A DNA stretch of 64,000 nucleotides from Candidatus Binatia bacterium (GCA_035631035.1 DASQJL010000113.1:1-64000); one strand, 5' to 3'; positions 1 through 9,023 are shown, counted from the first letter of the stretch. A program made the numbers and translations. The notes: generated from the letters alone by a model not told the origin.

Positions 1-443
1 GAGCGCTTCTTCGGCTCTTCGGCAGCTCCAGGCGCCGCATCGGGACGGGGCGCTGATTTTTCTCCGGGGGATCCGTCGGCCGGGGTCCCTGCGCCGGCCG
101 GGGTCCCTGCGCCGGCCGGGGTGCCTGCACCGGCCGCGGCACCTTTAGCGGCACCGGCCGCAGCACCGGCCGTAACCGCGCTCGCAAAGAGGTCCTCGAT
201 CTCCTCCCGTACGGCGGCCGCCGGGTCGTTCTCCGCTCCCGGCTTGGCCAGCCGCCGGCGCACTCCTTCGAGAACGCGGTCGGTCGCGGCGGGCCCGACG
301 TCGGCGCGCAGGAGCGCCTCCTCGAGCTTCTCGAAATCCTCTTCGGTGAGTTTGTGGCCGGGACGGAGGACCGCGGCCGCCTGTCCCATGACGGCTTCGC
401 GGGTCTTCTTGAGGCCCTGGGTGAACCGGTCGAGGAATCCCAC
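1..443 (-). CDS. ftsY: Signal recognition particle receptor FtsY, N-terminal part
   Basis: This is the start of the SRP receptor GTPase that docks ribosome-SRP complexes at the inner membrane. Only about 147 residues fall in the window, so the GTPase G domain lies beyond the left edge. The visible part begins MGFLDRFTQGLKKT and matches the FtsY N domain helical bundle, with the typical LTEEDFEKLEEALLRADVG stretch. After it comes an Ala/Gly/Pro-rich linker with repeats, then more charged sequence. I chose the GTG at 443, 12 bases after the smc stop; no ATG lies closer. An smc-ftsY gene order is common in bacteria and supports the call. The odd point is the low-complexity insert near residues 99-123, where the N and G domains would normally join. 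Confidence 0.85.
   Translation of the reverse strand, partial: MGFLDRFTQGLKKTREAVMGQAAAVLRPGHKLTEEDFEKLEEALLRADVGPAATDRVLEGVRRRLAKPGAENDPAAAVREEIEDLFASAVTAGAAAGAAKGAAAGAGTPAGAGTPAGAGTPADGSPGEKSAPRPDAAPGAAEEPKKR
76..147. repeat. 18-bp tandem repeat inside ftsY
   Basis: Three near-identical 18-base units (76-93, 94-111, 112-129) and a fourth degenerate one (130-147) follow each other. On the minus strand they encode the hexapeptide AGAGTP and variants. Unit length is a multiple of three, so copy-number changes keep the ftsY reading frame. Confidence 0.85.
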
Positions 444-455
444 GGAGTGATGCTA

Positions 456-3400
456 CTACGCCTGGGTCTCGACCTGCTCCATTTCGGGAGATGCGGCGGT
501 GGTCGCGTCCGGGCCGGCATCGACCCCGACGTTCGAGCCGCCGTCGGCGCCGACCGCCGCGGCGTCGCCGTTCTCCGAAGCCGCGGCGGCTTCTTCGATG
601 TCGCCCTCTTCGCGATTCCACCGCACGGAGACGATCTTGGACACGCCCGGCTCCTGCATCGTGACGCCGTACAGGATGTCCGCGACCTCCATCGTCTTCT
701 TGTTGTGCGTGACGACGATGAACTGGGTCTTCTGGCTGAAGTCGCGAAGCAGGCGGACGAAGCGGTCCACGTTGGCGTCGTCGAGCGGCGCGTCCACTTC
801 GTCGAGGATGCAGAAGGGGGACGGCTTCACGAGGTAGATGGCGAACAGGAGCGCGATGGCGGTGAGCGCCTTCTCGCCTCCCGACAGCAGCGAGATCGAC
901 TGCGGCTTCTTCCCGCGCGGGCGCGCCATGATCTCGATCTCGGCCTCGAGCGGGTCGTCGCCGGTCAGCATCAGCGCGGCCTCGCCCCCTTCGAACAGCG
1001 TGGTGAAGACGGTGCGGAAATGCCCGCTTACTTCCTCGAAGGTCTTGAGGAAGAGCTCCGACGCGGTCTGGTTGATCTTCTCGATCGCCTCCAGGAGCTG
1101 CTGGCGCGCGTCGTCCAGATCCTTGCGCTGGCCCGTGAGGAAGTTGAGCCGTTGCCGGCGCTCTTCGTAGTCCTGGACGGCGAGGAGGTTCACGGGACCG
1201 AGTCCGCGGAGCTTTTCTTGTAGCATGCGCAGACGTTCGCGGCGCGCCACGGGGGAGGCGGGTTCCGTGGTCCCTGAAAGATTCGCCGTCGGCGGCTCCG
1301 CCGCCTCGGCGGACATCTCGGCGGACATCTCGGCGGACATCTCGATCGGGGCTTCCACGATCGCCTCGTCCGGCACGACCCCCTCCTCGACATCCGCGAC
1401 GTCGATCTCCTCGATCTCGACCCCTGCGTCGCCCTCGGCGGGCAGCGCCGGCACGTAGGCGGCGAGGTCCAGCTCGTACTCGTTCCAGATCCGCTCGATC
1501 AGCCGGCGCGCGGCGCCTTCGGATTCGGTCTGCTCCAGCTCGATCCGATGGAGCCGCTCGGTCAACTCCTGGTGCTCGCGGCGGAAGTCCCGCGTGCGCG
1601 TCTCGATGTCGTCGACGTTCCCCTTCACCGCGCCGAAGCGCTCGCGCGTGCCGTGCAGCACGAGCTCCTTCTCCGCCTTGAGCCGGATCTCTTCGGCCAG
1701 CTCTTCTTCCCGGCGCGCGCACAGGGTCGTCGCCTCTTCGATCCGTCGCTCCGTCTCGGCCGCCTCCTCGTCGCGGCTCTTGATGTCGCGCTCCGCCTCG
1801 TCGGCGCTCTGGCGCATCCGCTCGATCTCGCGCTTGGCCAGGTCGAACGCGGCGCGCGAGCGCGCGGCGTCGATCCGCGTCTCGGCATGCTGCGCGGTCA
1901 GGCGGTCCCGCTCCTGCTCGGTGGCCCGGAACTCCGCCTCCTCCCGCGCCAGGATGTCGTCCACGCGGCCGCGTTCGGCCTCGGCGCTCCGGAGCTTCTC
2001 CTCGGCCACCTCCGCCTCGGCGCGCGTGCGGGCCGCCTCATCCTCCAGCGAGCGAAGCGCGTCGGCAAGCGACTTGGAGGCCTTGGCCATGGCGTCGCCC
2101 CGGATGGTCTGCTCGGCGCGGCGGCCCTCCAGCGCGCGGTGCGACTCTTCGACCGACACGAGCGACCGGGCGGCGGCTTCCTGGGCCGCCTGCGCTTCGG
2201 CGCGCTCGGCGCGGAGCTTCTCCGAGGCGCCCAGCGTCTCGGCGAGCGCGGCCGAGGAGCGCTCGATCGCCGCCGCCAGCTCGATCAGCTCGTCCTCCCG
2301 CCGCAGCACCGATCCGGCGCGCGTCGCGCCGCTGCCGCCATGGATGATCCCCGGGGCGACGATCCGCTCCCCGGTCTCGGTCACGAAGTGGAGCCGATGC
2401 TCGGGGTGTTTCAAGATCAGGTCGAGGCCGGTGCGCACCGAGTCGACGACGATGATCCCGGAGAGCAGGAACGACGCGAGCGTGATGTAGCCGGGCTCGA
2501 AGCGCACGTGCTCGATCAGGGGTCCCCGGACGCCGGGCGCGCTCAGCACCTCTTCGGGAATGGCAGCGACGCGCGCGCGGGAGATCCGGTCGAGCGCGAT
2601 GAACGTCGCGCGCCCCTCGCCGCTCTCTTCGAGGGCCGTCAGGGCGGCGAGCGCGGCGTCGGTCCGCTCGGCCACGATGAACTGGACCGCCTCGCCCAGC
2701 GCCGCTTCGAGGGCGACCAGCCATTCACCCGAGGCGTGGAGCACGTCGCCCACGGTGCCGAGGATCCGGTCGGGGCGGGTCTTCCCCGCCACCAGCCACC
2801 GCACCGAGGCGTCGTAGCCCTCGTAGCTGTTCTTCAGCTCGGTCAGCGTGGCGTGCCGCGACTCGAGCGCCGCGTGCGCCTCGCGGGCGCGCTTCTCCGT
2901 CTCGTCCTGCGCGAAGAGCCGCCGCTCCACCTCGGCGATCGCCTCGACCGCCCGCTGGACGCCGCGCTTGGCCTCCTCGACGCCGAGCGCCGACGCCTCG
3001 ATCGAGCGGGCGACGTCGGCCAGCGTGGCGCGGAGCGTCTCCTCCTCGTTCGCGATCGACGAGAGCTGGGCCGCGAGCTCGTCCTTCCGGCGGCTCAGGT
3101 CCTCTTCCTTGGTCCGGAGCGAGCGCGCGCTCGATTCCTGCTCCACGCGGGCCTGGAAGAGATCGAGCGAGAGCTGCTTCCGAGTCCCGAGCGCGGCGCG
3201 GCGCTCTTCGAGCACCGGGCCGAGCTGCGCGAGCCGCAGCGCCAGCGCCTCTTCCTCGGCCCCCTTCTCGGCCTGCACCTGCTCGAGACGCACCTGCTCC
3301 TCGGCCAGGCGCACCGCGGCGGCGCGCACCTCTTCGACGCTGGCGCGCAGGCGGCTGGATTCCGAGCGCGCGTGCTCCAGCTTCTCGACCAGGTTCGACC

Positions 3401-4331
3401 GGCGCTCGCGAAGCACGGCGACCTCGTTCAGGAGCGCCGCACCCCGCGCCTCGTGCTCGCTCAGCGCCTCCTGCGCGAGCCGCACCTCACCCTCGCGCTT
3501 CAACAGCTCGAGCTTCAGCTCCTCCAGCTCGGCCTCGTGGCGCGCGAGGTGTCCGGCGCGCTCCGCCCGGCGCTGGTCCAGCGCCAGCCGCTCCGCCCGA
3601 AGCCCGCCCGAGCCCGACGTCAGCCGGTCGTGCTCCTCCTTGGCGAGACCGAGATCGATGGAGCGGATCTCGTCCTTCAGCCGGCCGTACTTCCGCGCTT
3701 TCCCCACCTGGCGCGCGAGCGAGCGCACCTCGCGCTCGATCTCGCCCACGACGTCGTTCACGCGCGTCAGGTCGGTCAGGGTGAGGTCCAGCTTCTGCAG
3801 CGCCTCTTTCTTCCGCGTCTTGTAGCGCATGATCCCGGCCGCTTCCTCGAACAGGAAGCGCCGGTGGCCGCTCTCGTCGGAGAGGACGTTGTCGACCATG
3901 CCGCGCTCGATCAGCGAATAGGCGTGGGAGCCCATGCCGGTGTCGAGGAAGAGATCGCGCACGTCGCGCAGGCGGCAGAGGCTCTTGTTGATGAAGTACT
4001 CGCTCTGCGCGTTCCGGAAGGTGCGCCGCGCGATGGCGAGCTCGGTGTACTCCGAGGGGAGCACGCCGCGGTTGTTGAACATGGTGAGCGAGACCTCGGC
4101 CATGCCGAGCGGCTTCCGCTGCGCCGAGCCGGTGAAGATCACGTCCTCGAGCGTGTCCCCGCGCAGGTGGCGCATGTTCTGCTCGCCCAGCACCCAGCGG
4201 ATCGCCTCGACGATGTTCGTCTTGCCGCTGCCGTTGGGGCCGACCACCGCCGTGATCCCGGGGCCGAAGTCGACGCGGACGCGCTGCGGGAAGGATTTGA
4301 AGCCCTGGATGTCGAGTCGCTTGAGGAACAC
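456..4331 (-). CDS. smc: Chromosome segregation ATPase SMC
   Basis: SMC forms the condensin-like ring that compacts and separates sister chromosomes. The 1291-residue protein has the Walker A motif GPNGSGKT at residues 31-38, long coiled-coil arms around a hinge, the ABC signature LSGGEKAL near 1149-1156, and Walker B (CILDEVDAPLDD) near 1174-1185. It is about 100 residues longer than typical bacterial SMC. The excess lies in an acidic, low-complexity insert near residues 965-1030, which contains a triple EMSA repeat, and in an acidic Ala/Gly-rich C-terminal tail after about residue 1238. The start overlaps nothing: the upstream SPOR-domain gene stops 3 bases before it, so the two are probably translated together. 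Two adjacent TAG codons end the gene, followed by ftsY. Confidence 0.97.
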   Translation of the reverse strand: MFLKRLDIQGFKSFPQRVRVDFGPGITAVVGPNGSGKTNIVEAIRWVLGEQNMRHLRGDTLEDVIFTGSAQRKPLGMAEVSLTMFNNRGVLPSEYTELAIARRTFRNAQSEYFINKSLCRLRDVRDLFLDTGMGSHAYSLIERGMVDNVLSDESGHRRFLFEEAAGIMRYKTRKKEALQKLDLTLTDLTRVNDVVGEIEREVRSLARQVGKARKYGRLKDEIRSIDLGLAKEEHDRLTSGSGGLRAERLALDQRRAERAGHLARHEAELEELKLELLKREGEVRLAQEALSEHEARGAALLNEVAVLRERRSNLVEKLEHARSESSRLRASVEEVRAAAVRLAEEQVRLEQVQAEKGAEEEALALRLAQLGPVLEERRAALGTRKQLSLDLFQARVEQESSARSLRTKEEDLSRRKDELAAQLSSIANEEETLRATLADVARSIEASALGVEEAKRGVQRAVEAIAEVERRLFAQDETEKRAREAHAALESRHATLTELKNSYEGYDASVRWLVAGKTRPDRILGTVGDVLHASGEWLVALEAALGEAVQFIVAERTDAALAALTALEESGEGRATFIALDRISRARVAAIPEEVLSAPGVRGPLIEHVRFEPGYITLASFLLSGIIVVDSVRTGLDLILKHPEHRLHFVTETGERIVAPGIIHGGSGATRAGSVLRREDELIELAAAIERSSAALAETLGASEKLRAERAEAQAAQEAAARSLVSVEESHRALEGRRAEQTIRGDAMAKASKSLADALRSLEDEAARTRAEAEVAEEKLRSAEAERGRVDDILAREEAEFRATEQERDRLTAQHAETRIDAARSRAAFDLAKREIERMRQSADEAERDIKSRDEEAAETERRIEEATTLCARREEELAEEIRLKAEKELVLHGTRERFGAVKGNVDDIETRTRDFRREHQELTERLHRIELEQTESEGAARRLIERIWNEYELDLAAYVPALPAEGDAGVEIEEIDVADVEEGVVPDEAIVEAPIEMSAEMSAEMSAEAAEPPTANLSGTTEPASPVARRERLRMLQEKLRGLGPVNLLAVQDYEERRQRLNFLTGQRKDLDDARQQLLEAIEKINQTASELFLKTFEEVSGHFRTVFTTLFEGGEAALMLTGDDPLEAEIEIMARPRGKKPQSISLLSGGEKALTAIALLFAIYLVKPSPFCILDEVDAPLDDANVDRFVRLLRDFSQKTQFIVVTHNKKTMEVADILYGVTMQEPGVSKIVSVRWNREEGDIEEAAAASENGDAAAVGADGGSNVGVDAGPDATTAASPEMEQVETQA
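1309..1344. repeat. 12-bp tandem triplication in smc
   Basis: Three exact copies of the 12-base unit gcggacatctcg (1309-1320, 1321-1332, 1333-1344) encode three EMSA tetrapeptides in the acidic insert of SMC. In-frame slippage is the likely origin. Confidence 0.9.
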
Positions 4332-4334
4332 GTC

Positions 4335-6032
4335 CTACCTCTTCGTTTGCGGGTAGCTCTCCGCGCGGTCGACCGCGCCGGTCTTGAGGAGCCACTGGGC
4401 GTAGGTGGCCGCCTCGGCTTCGGTCGCGAACCGCCCCACGAACACGCGATACCAGGCGCCCCCGGGAGGGGGCGGATCGAACCAGGCGTCCAGCTTCTTC
4501 GCGCGGAGCGCCGCCACGATCTCCTTCACCTTGGTCTCGGTGCGGAACGAGGCGACGTGGACGCGGAACGGCTTGGCCGCGTCGGCCGCGCCGGACCCGA
4601 GGCCGGGAAGCGAGCCCGCGCCGGTGCCGCCGAGCCCCGCGCGAAGCGCCTCGCGTGCGGGAGGGCGGCTTGCCACCGGGGGCGACGATGCGGGCGGCGT
4701 CGCGGGCGCGGCCGCCTGGGGCGGCGCGGACGTCCCCGTTCCGGGCGTCTCCGCGCTCTGGAACTCCTTGCCCATCGCGGTGACCGACCCGATCTGGCCG
4801 GAGCCCGGCGTCGCCGGAGCGCCGACCATGGCCGAGGGATCGTCGAGGTTGCCCCCCTCATCGGTCGCCGGCGTCACCGGCTCCTCGCCCGCGGGCTGGT
4901 TCGCCTGCACCGATCCCCGCGGCGGAGCGGGGCGCCTGGAGAGGAGCGCCGAAAGACCTCCGGCCACGAGCGCCAGCCCGAGCACCGCCCCCACGAGGAT
5001 ACCGAGGTTGCCGCGCCGGGCGGTCGGCTTCTTCTCGACGATCCCCCGGCGCACGTCGCGCTCGAGGGCCGCCTCCAGATCGCGCTCGGCGCCCCGGTCT
5101 TCCACGCGGGTCGCCCGCGCGGCCGGGGCGGCGGGCGCGGGGGCCGCGGCGCGAGCCACCTCCGCGGCGTAGAGCGCGGCCGAGGCCTCCCGCTCCCAGG
5201 CGGGAGGCTCCGCGGGGGCGAGCGCGGGCGAGACCGCGGCCGGAGCGAGGGCGGGCGCGCCGACGCTCGGGGCCGATGCGGCCTCGACCCGGCGCGCCGC
5301 GGGAGCGTCGGCCGGCTCGATCCCGACGCAGCCGATCATCGGCGCGTCCGAGGCCCACAGCTCGAGGAAGGCGTCGCGCAGGTCGGCGCGTCCGATCCGC
5401 TCGGTGGCGGCGGCCAGGATCACGGCGTCCATCTTCTTGGAGAGCTTGCCGGTGAAGCCGCGGCGGTCGAGGAGCGGCGCGGAGTAGATCGCCACGTCCA
5501 CGCAGGAAGCGAAGACGCGCCCCGCCCGCACCCAGTCGGGATGCTCGGCGATGCGCGACTCTTCGGGCGGGTGGCTCCCGGGACCAATCAGCCAGAGCTT
5601 GTCGGCCACGATCTCCCAGGCGACGCGCCCGAACGAGCAGCCGTATTCCAGGACGTCCACCAGCCCCTCGTTCGGATGGCTGGGCGGACGGGAGACGGTC
5701 GGATTCCAGAAATCGAGGTCGATCACGGCGACGCGGAGGCCGCGGCGACTCCACTCGCGCGCGAGACAGAGCGCGGTGGCGAAGCATTCGGGATCGTGCG
5801 GGAAGCCGGCGACCAGGAGGGAGCGGAGCGTCAGCGATCGGCGGGTCTCGTTGAGGCTGTCGACGACGGGGCCGAGCACCTCGGCGCCGGAGGAGATGTC
5901 GAGGAGCTGGGCCAGGCCCGCCCCCGCCGGCACCGGACGCACGCGCGCCGAGCCCAGGAGGGGCAAATTCACCTCGCGCGCGAAATCCGTGGGGTTCGCG
6001 TAGCGCTCCGGATAGGTCTCCACCGCCGCCAT
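4335..6032 (-). CDS. MinD/BY-kinase-like domain fused to TM helix and SPOR domain
   Basis: The 565-residue protein has three parts. Residues about 55-240 resemble the fold of MinD/ParA and tyrosine-kinase-type exopolysaccharide ATPases: LVAGFP.. at the first strand, VAVIDLDFWNPTV (102-113) as the Walker A'-like segment, and later strands. The P-loop position reads FPHDPECF and lacks the G-x-GKT/S pattern, so nucleotide binding by the usual route is doubtful. Residues 245-340 are Ala/Pro-rich. A membrane helix follows (about 343-365), then another Pro/Ala-rich linker and a C-terminal SPOR domain (about 485-560), a fold that binds denuded peptidoglycan at division sites. The start ATG directly follows the selA stop. 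A cell-envelope or division role is inferred; I know of no named family with this layout. Confidence 0.75.
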   Translation of the reverse strand: MAAVETYPERYANPTDFAREVNLPLLGSARVRPVPAGAGLAQLLDISSGAEVLGPVVDSLNETRRSLTLRSLLVAGFPHDPECFATALCLAREWSRRGLRVAVIDLDFWNPTVSRPPSHPNEGLVDVLEYGCSFGRVAWEIVADKLWLIGPGSHPPEESRIAEHPDWVRAGRVFASCVDVAIYSAPLLDRRGFTGKLSKKMDAVILAAATERIGRADLRDAFLELWASDAPMIGCVGIEPADAPAARRVEAASAPSVGAPALAPAAVSPALAPAEPPAWEREASAALYAAEVARAAAPAPAAPAARATRVEDRGAERDLEAALERDVRRGIVEKKPTARRGNLGILVGAVLGLALVAGGLSALLSRRPAPPRGSVQANQPAGEEPVTPATDEGGNLDDPSAMVGAPATPGSGQIGSVTAMGKEFQSAETPGTGTSAPPQAAAPATPPASSPPVASRPPAREALRAGLGGTGAGSLPGLGSGAADAAKPFRVHVASFRTETKVKEIVAALRAKKLDAWFDPPPPGGAWYRVFVGRFATEAEAATYAQWLLKTGAVDRAESYPQTKR

Positions 6033-7451
6033 CTACCCTTCCTCGTCGAGGACCCGAGCCACCGCAGCGACCAACCGGGGGAGATCGCGCCCCGGCACCG
6101 TACGCATGTCCAGCAGAACCCTTCCCGCTTCGATACGGGCCAGCACCGGATCGGGCCCCAGCCGAAGCGCGCGAGCGAGGGTTTCCGCGCGGCCGCGAGG
6201 CGCCCGTAGCGCCAGCGCGAAGGACGGCACACGCGCGAGCGGCATGGCGCCGCCCCCCACTTCGCCGCTGCAAGGTATCACCTCCGCGCCGGTCCGCCTA
6301 GCGCGTTCCGCTCCCAAAGCGCGCCACGCGCGCCGGGCGCGGGCGCGTACGGAGGCGGCGGGCTCGCCGAGCATGCGAAGCACCGGAATCGCGGCCTCGC
6401 GGCGCTCGGGATCGCGGTAGATCCGGAGCGTGGTCTCGAGCGCGGCGAGGGTCATCTTGTCCACCCGCAGCGCGCGCGTCATGGGATTGGCCCGGCACGC
6501 CGCGATCAGCTTCTTGGTCCCGGCGAGGATTCCCGCCTGGGGCCCGCCGAGCAGCTTGTCGCCGCTCGCGCACGCGAGCGGCACGCCCTGCGCCATCGCC
6601 TCGGCGAGGCGCGGCTCCTCGGGGAGCCCGTACGGCCGGAAATCCACGAGCGCGCCGCTCCCCACGTCCTCGAGCAGCGGGACCTTCTTCCGGCGGGCCA
6701 GGCGGACCAGGTCCTCGCGGGAGACCTCCTGGGAAAAGCCGACGATGGCGAAGTTGCTCGGGTGAACCCGGAGGATCGCGCCGGTCGCCTTGCCGATCGC
6801 GCGGTCGTAGTCGGCGAGCCTCGTCTTGTTCGTCGTGCCCACCTCGCGGAGGCGCGCCCCGGCGCGCTCCAGGATCTCCGGAATCCGGAAGGACCCCCCG
6901 ATCTCGACCAGCTGACCGCGCGAGACCACGGCCTCGCGGTCGCGCGCCAGCGTGTTCAGGGCCAGGAGCATCGCGGCCGCGTTGTTGTTCACGACGAGCG
7001 CCGCCGGGGCGCCCAGGATCTCCCGGAGAAGCGGCTCCAGGTGCGCCATGCGCGAGCCGCGCGAGCCGGAATCCAGCTCCAGCTCCAGGTTCGAGTAGCG
7101 GCGGGCCGCATCGGCGGCCGCGAGCGCGGCCTCTTCGGCGAGCGGCGCGCGCCCGAGGTTGGTGTGGAGAATGACGCCGGTGGCGTTCAGCACCGATCGG
7201 AGGCTGGGGCGAAGGCTCGCCTCGGCGGCGGCGGCGGCTTCCGCGGCCAGGGCCCCCGCCGAGGGGGGCGCGGGGGCGGTACTACGGCGGATCTGATCGC
7301 GCGCGCGGGACACCGCCGCCCGAACCTGTTCGACGAGCAGCGTTCGCGGGACACGGCCGGCCAAGGCGGCGAGCGGCGCCTCCGACAGGAGCGATTCCAC
7401 CGAGGGCAGCGCGCGAAGCGCGTCGTTCGTGGCCCCGCGTTTGGGCTTCAC
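6033..7451 (-). CDS. selA: L-seryl-tRNA(Sec) selenium transferase
   Basis: SelA is a PLP enzyme that converts seryl-tRNA(Sec) to selenocysteinyl-tRNA(Sec) using selenophosphate. The 472-residue protein has the N-terminal helical domain, the NATGVILHTNLGRAPL segment (89-104), NNNAAAMLL (155-163), and the PLP lysine in SGDKLLGGPQAG (Lys299). Length fits the family (about 460-470). The start is GTG at 7451. Its presence implies that the organism makes selenoproteins. Neither selB, selD nor a tRNA-Sec gene is seen here, and no gene in this window shows an in-frame TGA that looks like selenocysteine. The next gene starts immediately after the stop, so selA leads an operon-like run into smc and ftsY. 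Confidence 0.95.
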   Translation of the reverse strand: MKPKRGATNDALRALPSVESLLSEAPLAALAGRVPRTLLVEQVRAAVSRARDQIRRSTAPAPPSAGALAAEAAAAAEASLRPSLRSVLNATGVILHTNLGRAPLAEEAALAAADAARRYSNLELELDSGSRGSRMAHLEPLLREILGAPAALVVNNNAAAMLLALNTLARDREAVVSRGQLVEIGGSFRIPEILERAGARLREVGTTNKTRLADYDRAIGKATGAILRVHPSNFAIVGFSQEVSREDLVRLARRKKVPLLEDVGSGALVDFRPYGLPEEPRLAEAMAQGVPLACASGDKLLGGPQAGILAGTKKLIAACRANPMTRALRVDKMTLAALETTLRIYRDPERREAAIPVLRMLGEPAASVRARARRAWRALGAERARRTGAEVIPCSGEVGGGAMPLARVPSFALALRAPRGRAETLARALRLGPDPVLARIEAGRVLLDMRTVPGRDLPRLVAAVARVLDEEG

Positions 7452-7485
7452 GGCGTTTCGCCTCGCGCTGCGCGCTCCGGGATCA

Positions 7486-8202
7486 TCACGCCGCTCCCCC
7501 GAGATACGCCTCCTGCACGAAGGGATTGGCGAGCAGCGCCGCGGCCTTGTCGGAGAGGCGGATCACCCCCGTCTCGAGCACGTAGCCCACGTCGGCCACC
7601 GCCAGCGCCATGCGAGCGTTCTGCTCGACCAGGACGATCGTCGTCCCGCGCTCGCGGATCTCCCGGATCACGCCGAAGATCTCGCGCACGAGGAGGGGGG
7701 CGAGCCCCAGGCTGGGCTCGTCCATCAGGAGGATCTTCGGGCGGGCCATCAGGGCGCGGCCGATCGCGAGCATCTGCTGCTCGCCGCCGCTCAGCGTTCC
7801 GGAGGACTGGCGCGCCCGCTCTTGAAGCCGAGGGAAGAGCGCGAAGACCTTCCGCCGGTCCTCCTCGATCCCCTTCCGGTCCTTGCGGAGGTAGGCGCCC
7901 ATCTCCAGATTGTCGGCCACCGAGAGGTTGGCGAACACGATGCGCCCCTCGGGCACGTGGGAGATCCCCAGGCGGACGATCTTGTGCGCCGGAACGCCCA
8001 CGATCGACTTTCCGTCGAGCAGGATGCTCCCCTGGCTCGGCCGGATCAGCCCCGAGATGGCGCGCAGGGTCGTGCTCTTGCCCGCGCCGTTGGCGCCGAC
8101 CAGCGTGACGATCTGCCCCGCTTCGATCCGGATCGAGATCCCCTTGAGCGCGCGGATCCCGCCGTAATGGACGTGCAGGTCTTCGAGGGCGAGGAGGCTC
8201 AC
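7486..8202 (-). CDS. livF: Branched-chain amino acid ABC transporter ATPase LivF
   Basis: One of two cytoplasmic ATPases of a Liv-type (HAAT family) importer for branched-chain or related amino acids. The 238-residue protein has Walker A GANGAGKST (36-44), Q-loop region, signature LSGGEQQ, Walker B LLMDEPSLGL and the switch His in LVEQNA context typical of LivF. It overlaps livG by 4 bases (GTGA), giving translational coupling. It is the last gene of livKHMGF; selA follows after a short gap. Confidence 0.95.
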   Translation of the reverse strand: MSLLALEDLHVHYGGIRALKGISIRIEAGQIVTLVGANGAGKSTTLRAISGLIRPSQGSILLDGKSIVGVPAHKIVRLGISHVPEGRIVFANLSVADNLEMGAYLRKDRKGIEEDRRKVFALFPRLQERARQSSGTLSGGEQQMLAIGRALMARPKILLMDEPSLGLAPLLVREIFGVIREIRERGTTIVLVEQNARMALAVADVGYVLETGVIRLSDKAAALLANPFVQEAYLGGAA

Positions 8203-9023
8203 GCCTCTTCTCCGAGGTAGGCCTCGATCACCTTGGGGTCGCGCCGGATCGCCTCGGGGAGCCCCTCGGCGATCTTCACCCCGTGATCCAGCACCGTGAT
8301 CCGCTCGCAGATCCCCATCACGACCCTCATGTCGTGCTCGATGAGGAGGACCGTGAGCCCGTAGCTCTCGCGGATCTCGCGGATCAGCTTCATGAGCTGG
8401 AGGCTCTCCTGGGGATTCATGCCGGCGGCGGGCTCGTCCAGGAGGAGGAGGCGGGGCTCGGTGGCCAGCGCGCGCGCGATCTCCAGCCGCCGCTGGTCGC
8501 CGTAGGGCAGGTTGCGGGCCTTCTCCTCGGCGTAGCCGGAGAGCCCGAACGATTCCAGGAGCTCTCTCGTCCGCACCGCGATCGCCGCCTCCTCCCGTTC
8601 GGAGCGCGGGGAGCGGAAGACGCTGTCCGCCACGGTCGCGCCGCAGTGGAGATGGCAGGCGATCCGCACGTTGTCGTAGCAGGTCAGCTCCGCGAAGAGG
8701 CGCGGGTTCTGGAACGTGCGCGACACGCCGCGCGCGGCCACGCGCGAGGTGGAGAGTCCCTGGATCGGCGCGCCCTCGAACAGGATCTTCCCCGAGGTCG
8801 GGGCGTACACGCCCGTGATCAGGTTGAAGACGGTGGTCTTCCCCGCGCCGTTCGGTCCGATGAGGCCGGCGAGAACCCCCGGCTCGAGCGCCAGGTCCAG
8901 GTCGGACACCGCCTTCAATCCGCCGAACGCGCGGGTCACGCGGTCCAGCCGAAGCAAGGGCCCCGCGGGCGCGGGCGCGCCGGCGCGCCCCTTCCGCAGC
9001 GCGTGGCGGGGCGGCGCGATCAC
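8199..9023 (-). CDS. livG: Branched-chain amino acid ABC transporter ATPase LivG
   Basis: Second ATPase of the Liv importer. The 274-residue protein carries Walker A GPNGAGKTT, the LivG-type segment GVSRTFQNPRLF, a Walker B LLLDEPAAGMNP, and the C-terminal extension DPKVIEAYLGEEA that is characteristic of LivG. The signature motif is degenerate (NLPYGDQRRLEIARAL), as in many LivG proteins. It overlaps livM and livF by 4 bases on each side. Confidence 0.95.
   Translation of the reverse strand: MIAPPRHALRKGRAGAPAPAGPLLRLDRVTRAFGGLKAVSDLDLALEPGVLAGLIGPNGAGKTTVFNLITGVYAPTSGKILFEGAPIQGLSTSRVAARGVSRTFQNPRLFAELTCYDNVRIACHLHCGATVADSVFRSPRSEREEAAIAVRTRELLESFGLSGYAEEKARNLPYGDQRRLEIARALATEPRLLLLDEPAAGMNPQESLQLMKLIREIRESYGLTVLLIEHDMRVVMGICERITVLDHGVKIAEGLPEAIRRDPKVIEAYLGEEA

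Noticed and set aside
1309-1344. Short regular repeats as a CRISPR array
   Set aside because: Units are 12 bases with no spacers and lie in frame inside smc; the ftsY repeat is also spacer-free and in frame.
145-1722. Other frames under ftsY and smc with hundreds of codons
   Set aside because: All lack conserved domains and start/ribosome-site support; the correct frames are fixed by family motifs.
1548-6209. Very long open frame on the plus strand opposite smc (over 1,500 codons)
   Set aside because: It is a high-GC shadow: the minus strand encodes clear SMC motifs and the SPOR fusion across the same span, and the plus-strand reading has Arg/Leu/Gly-rich composition with no domain.
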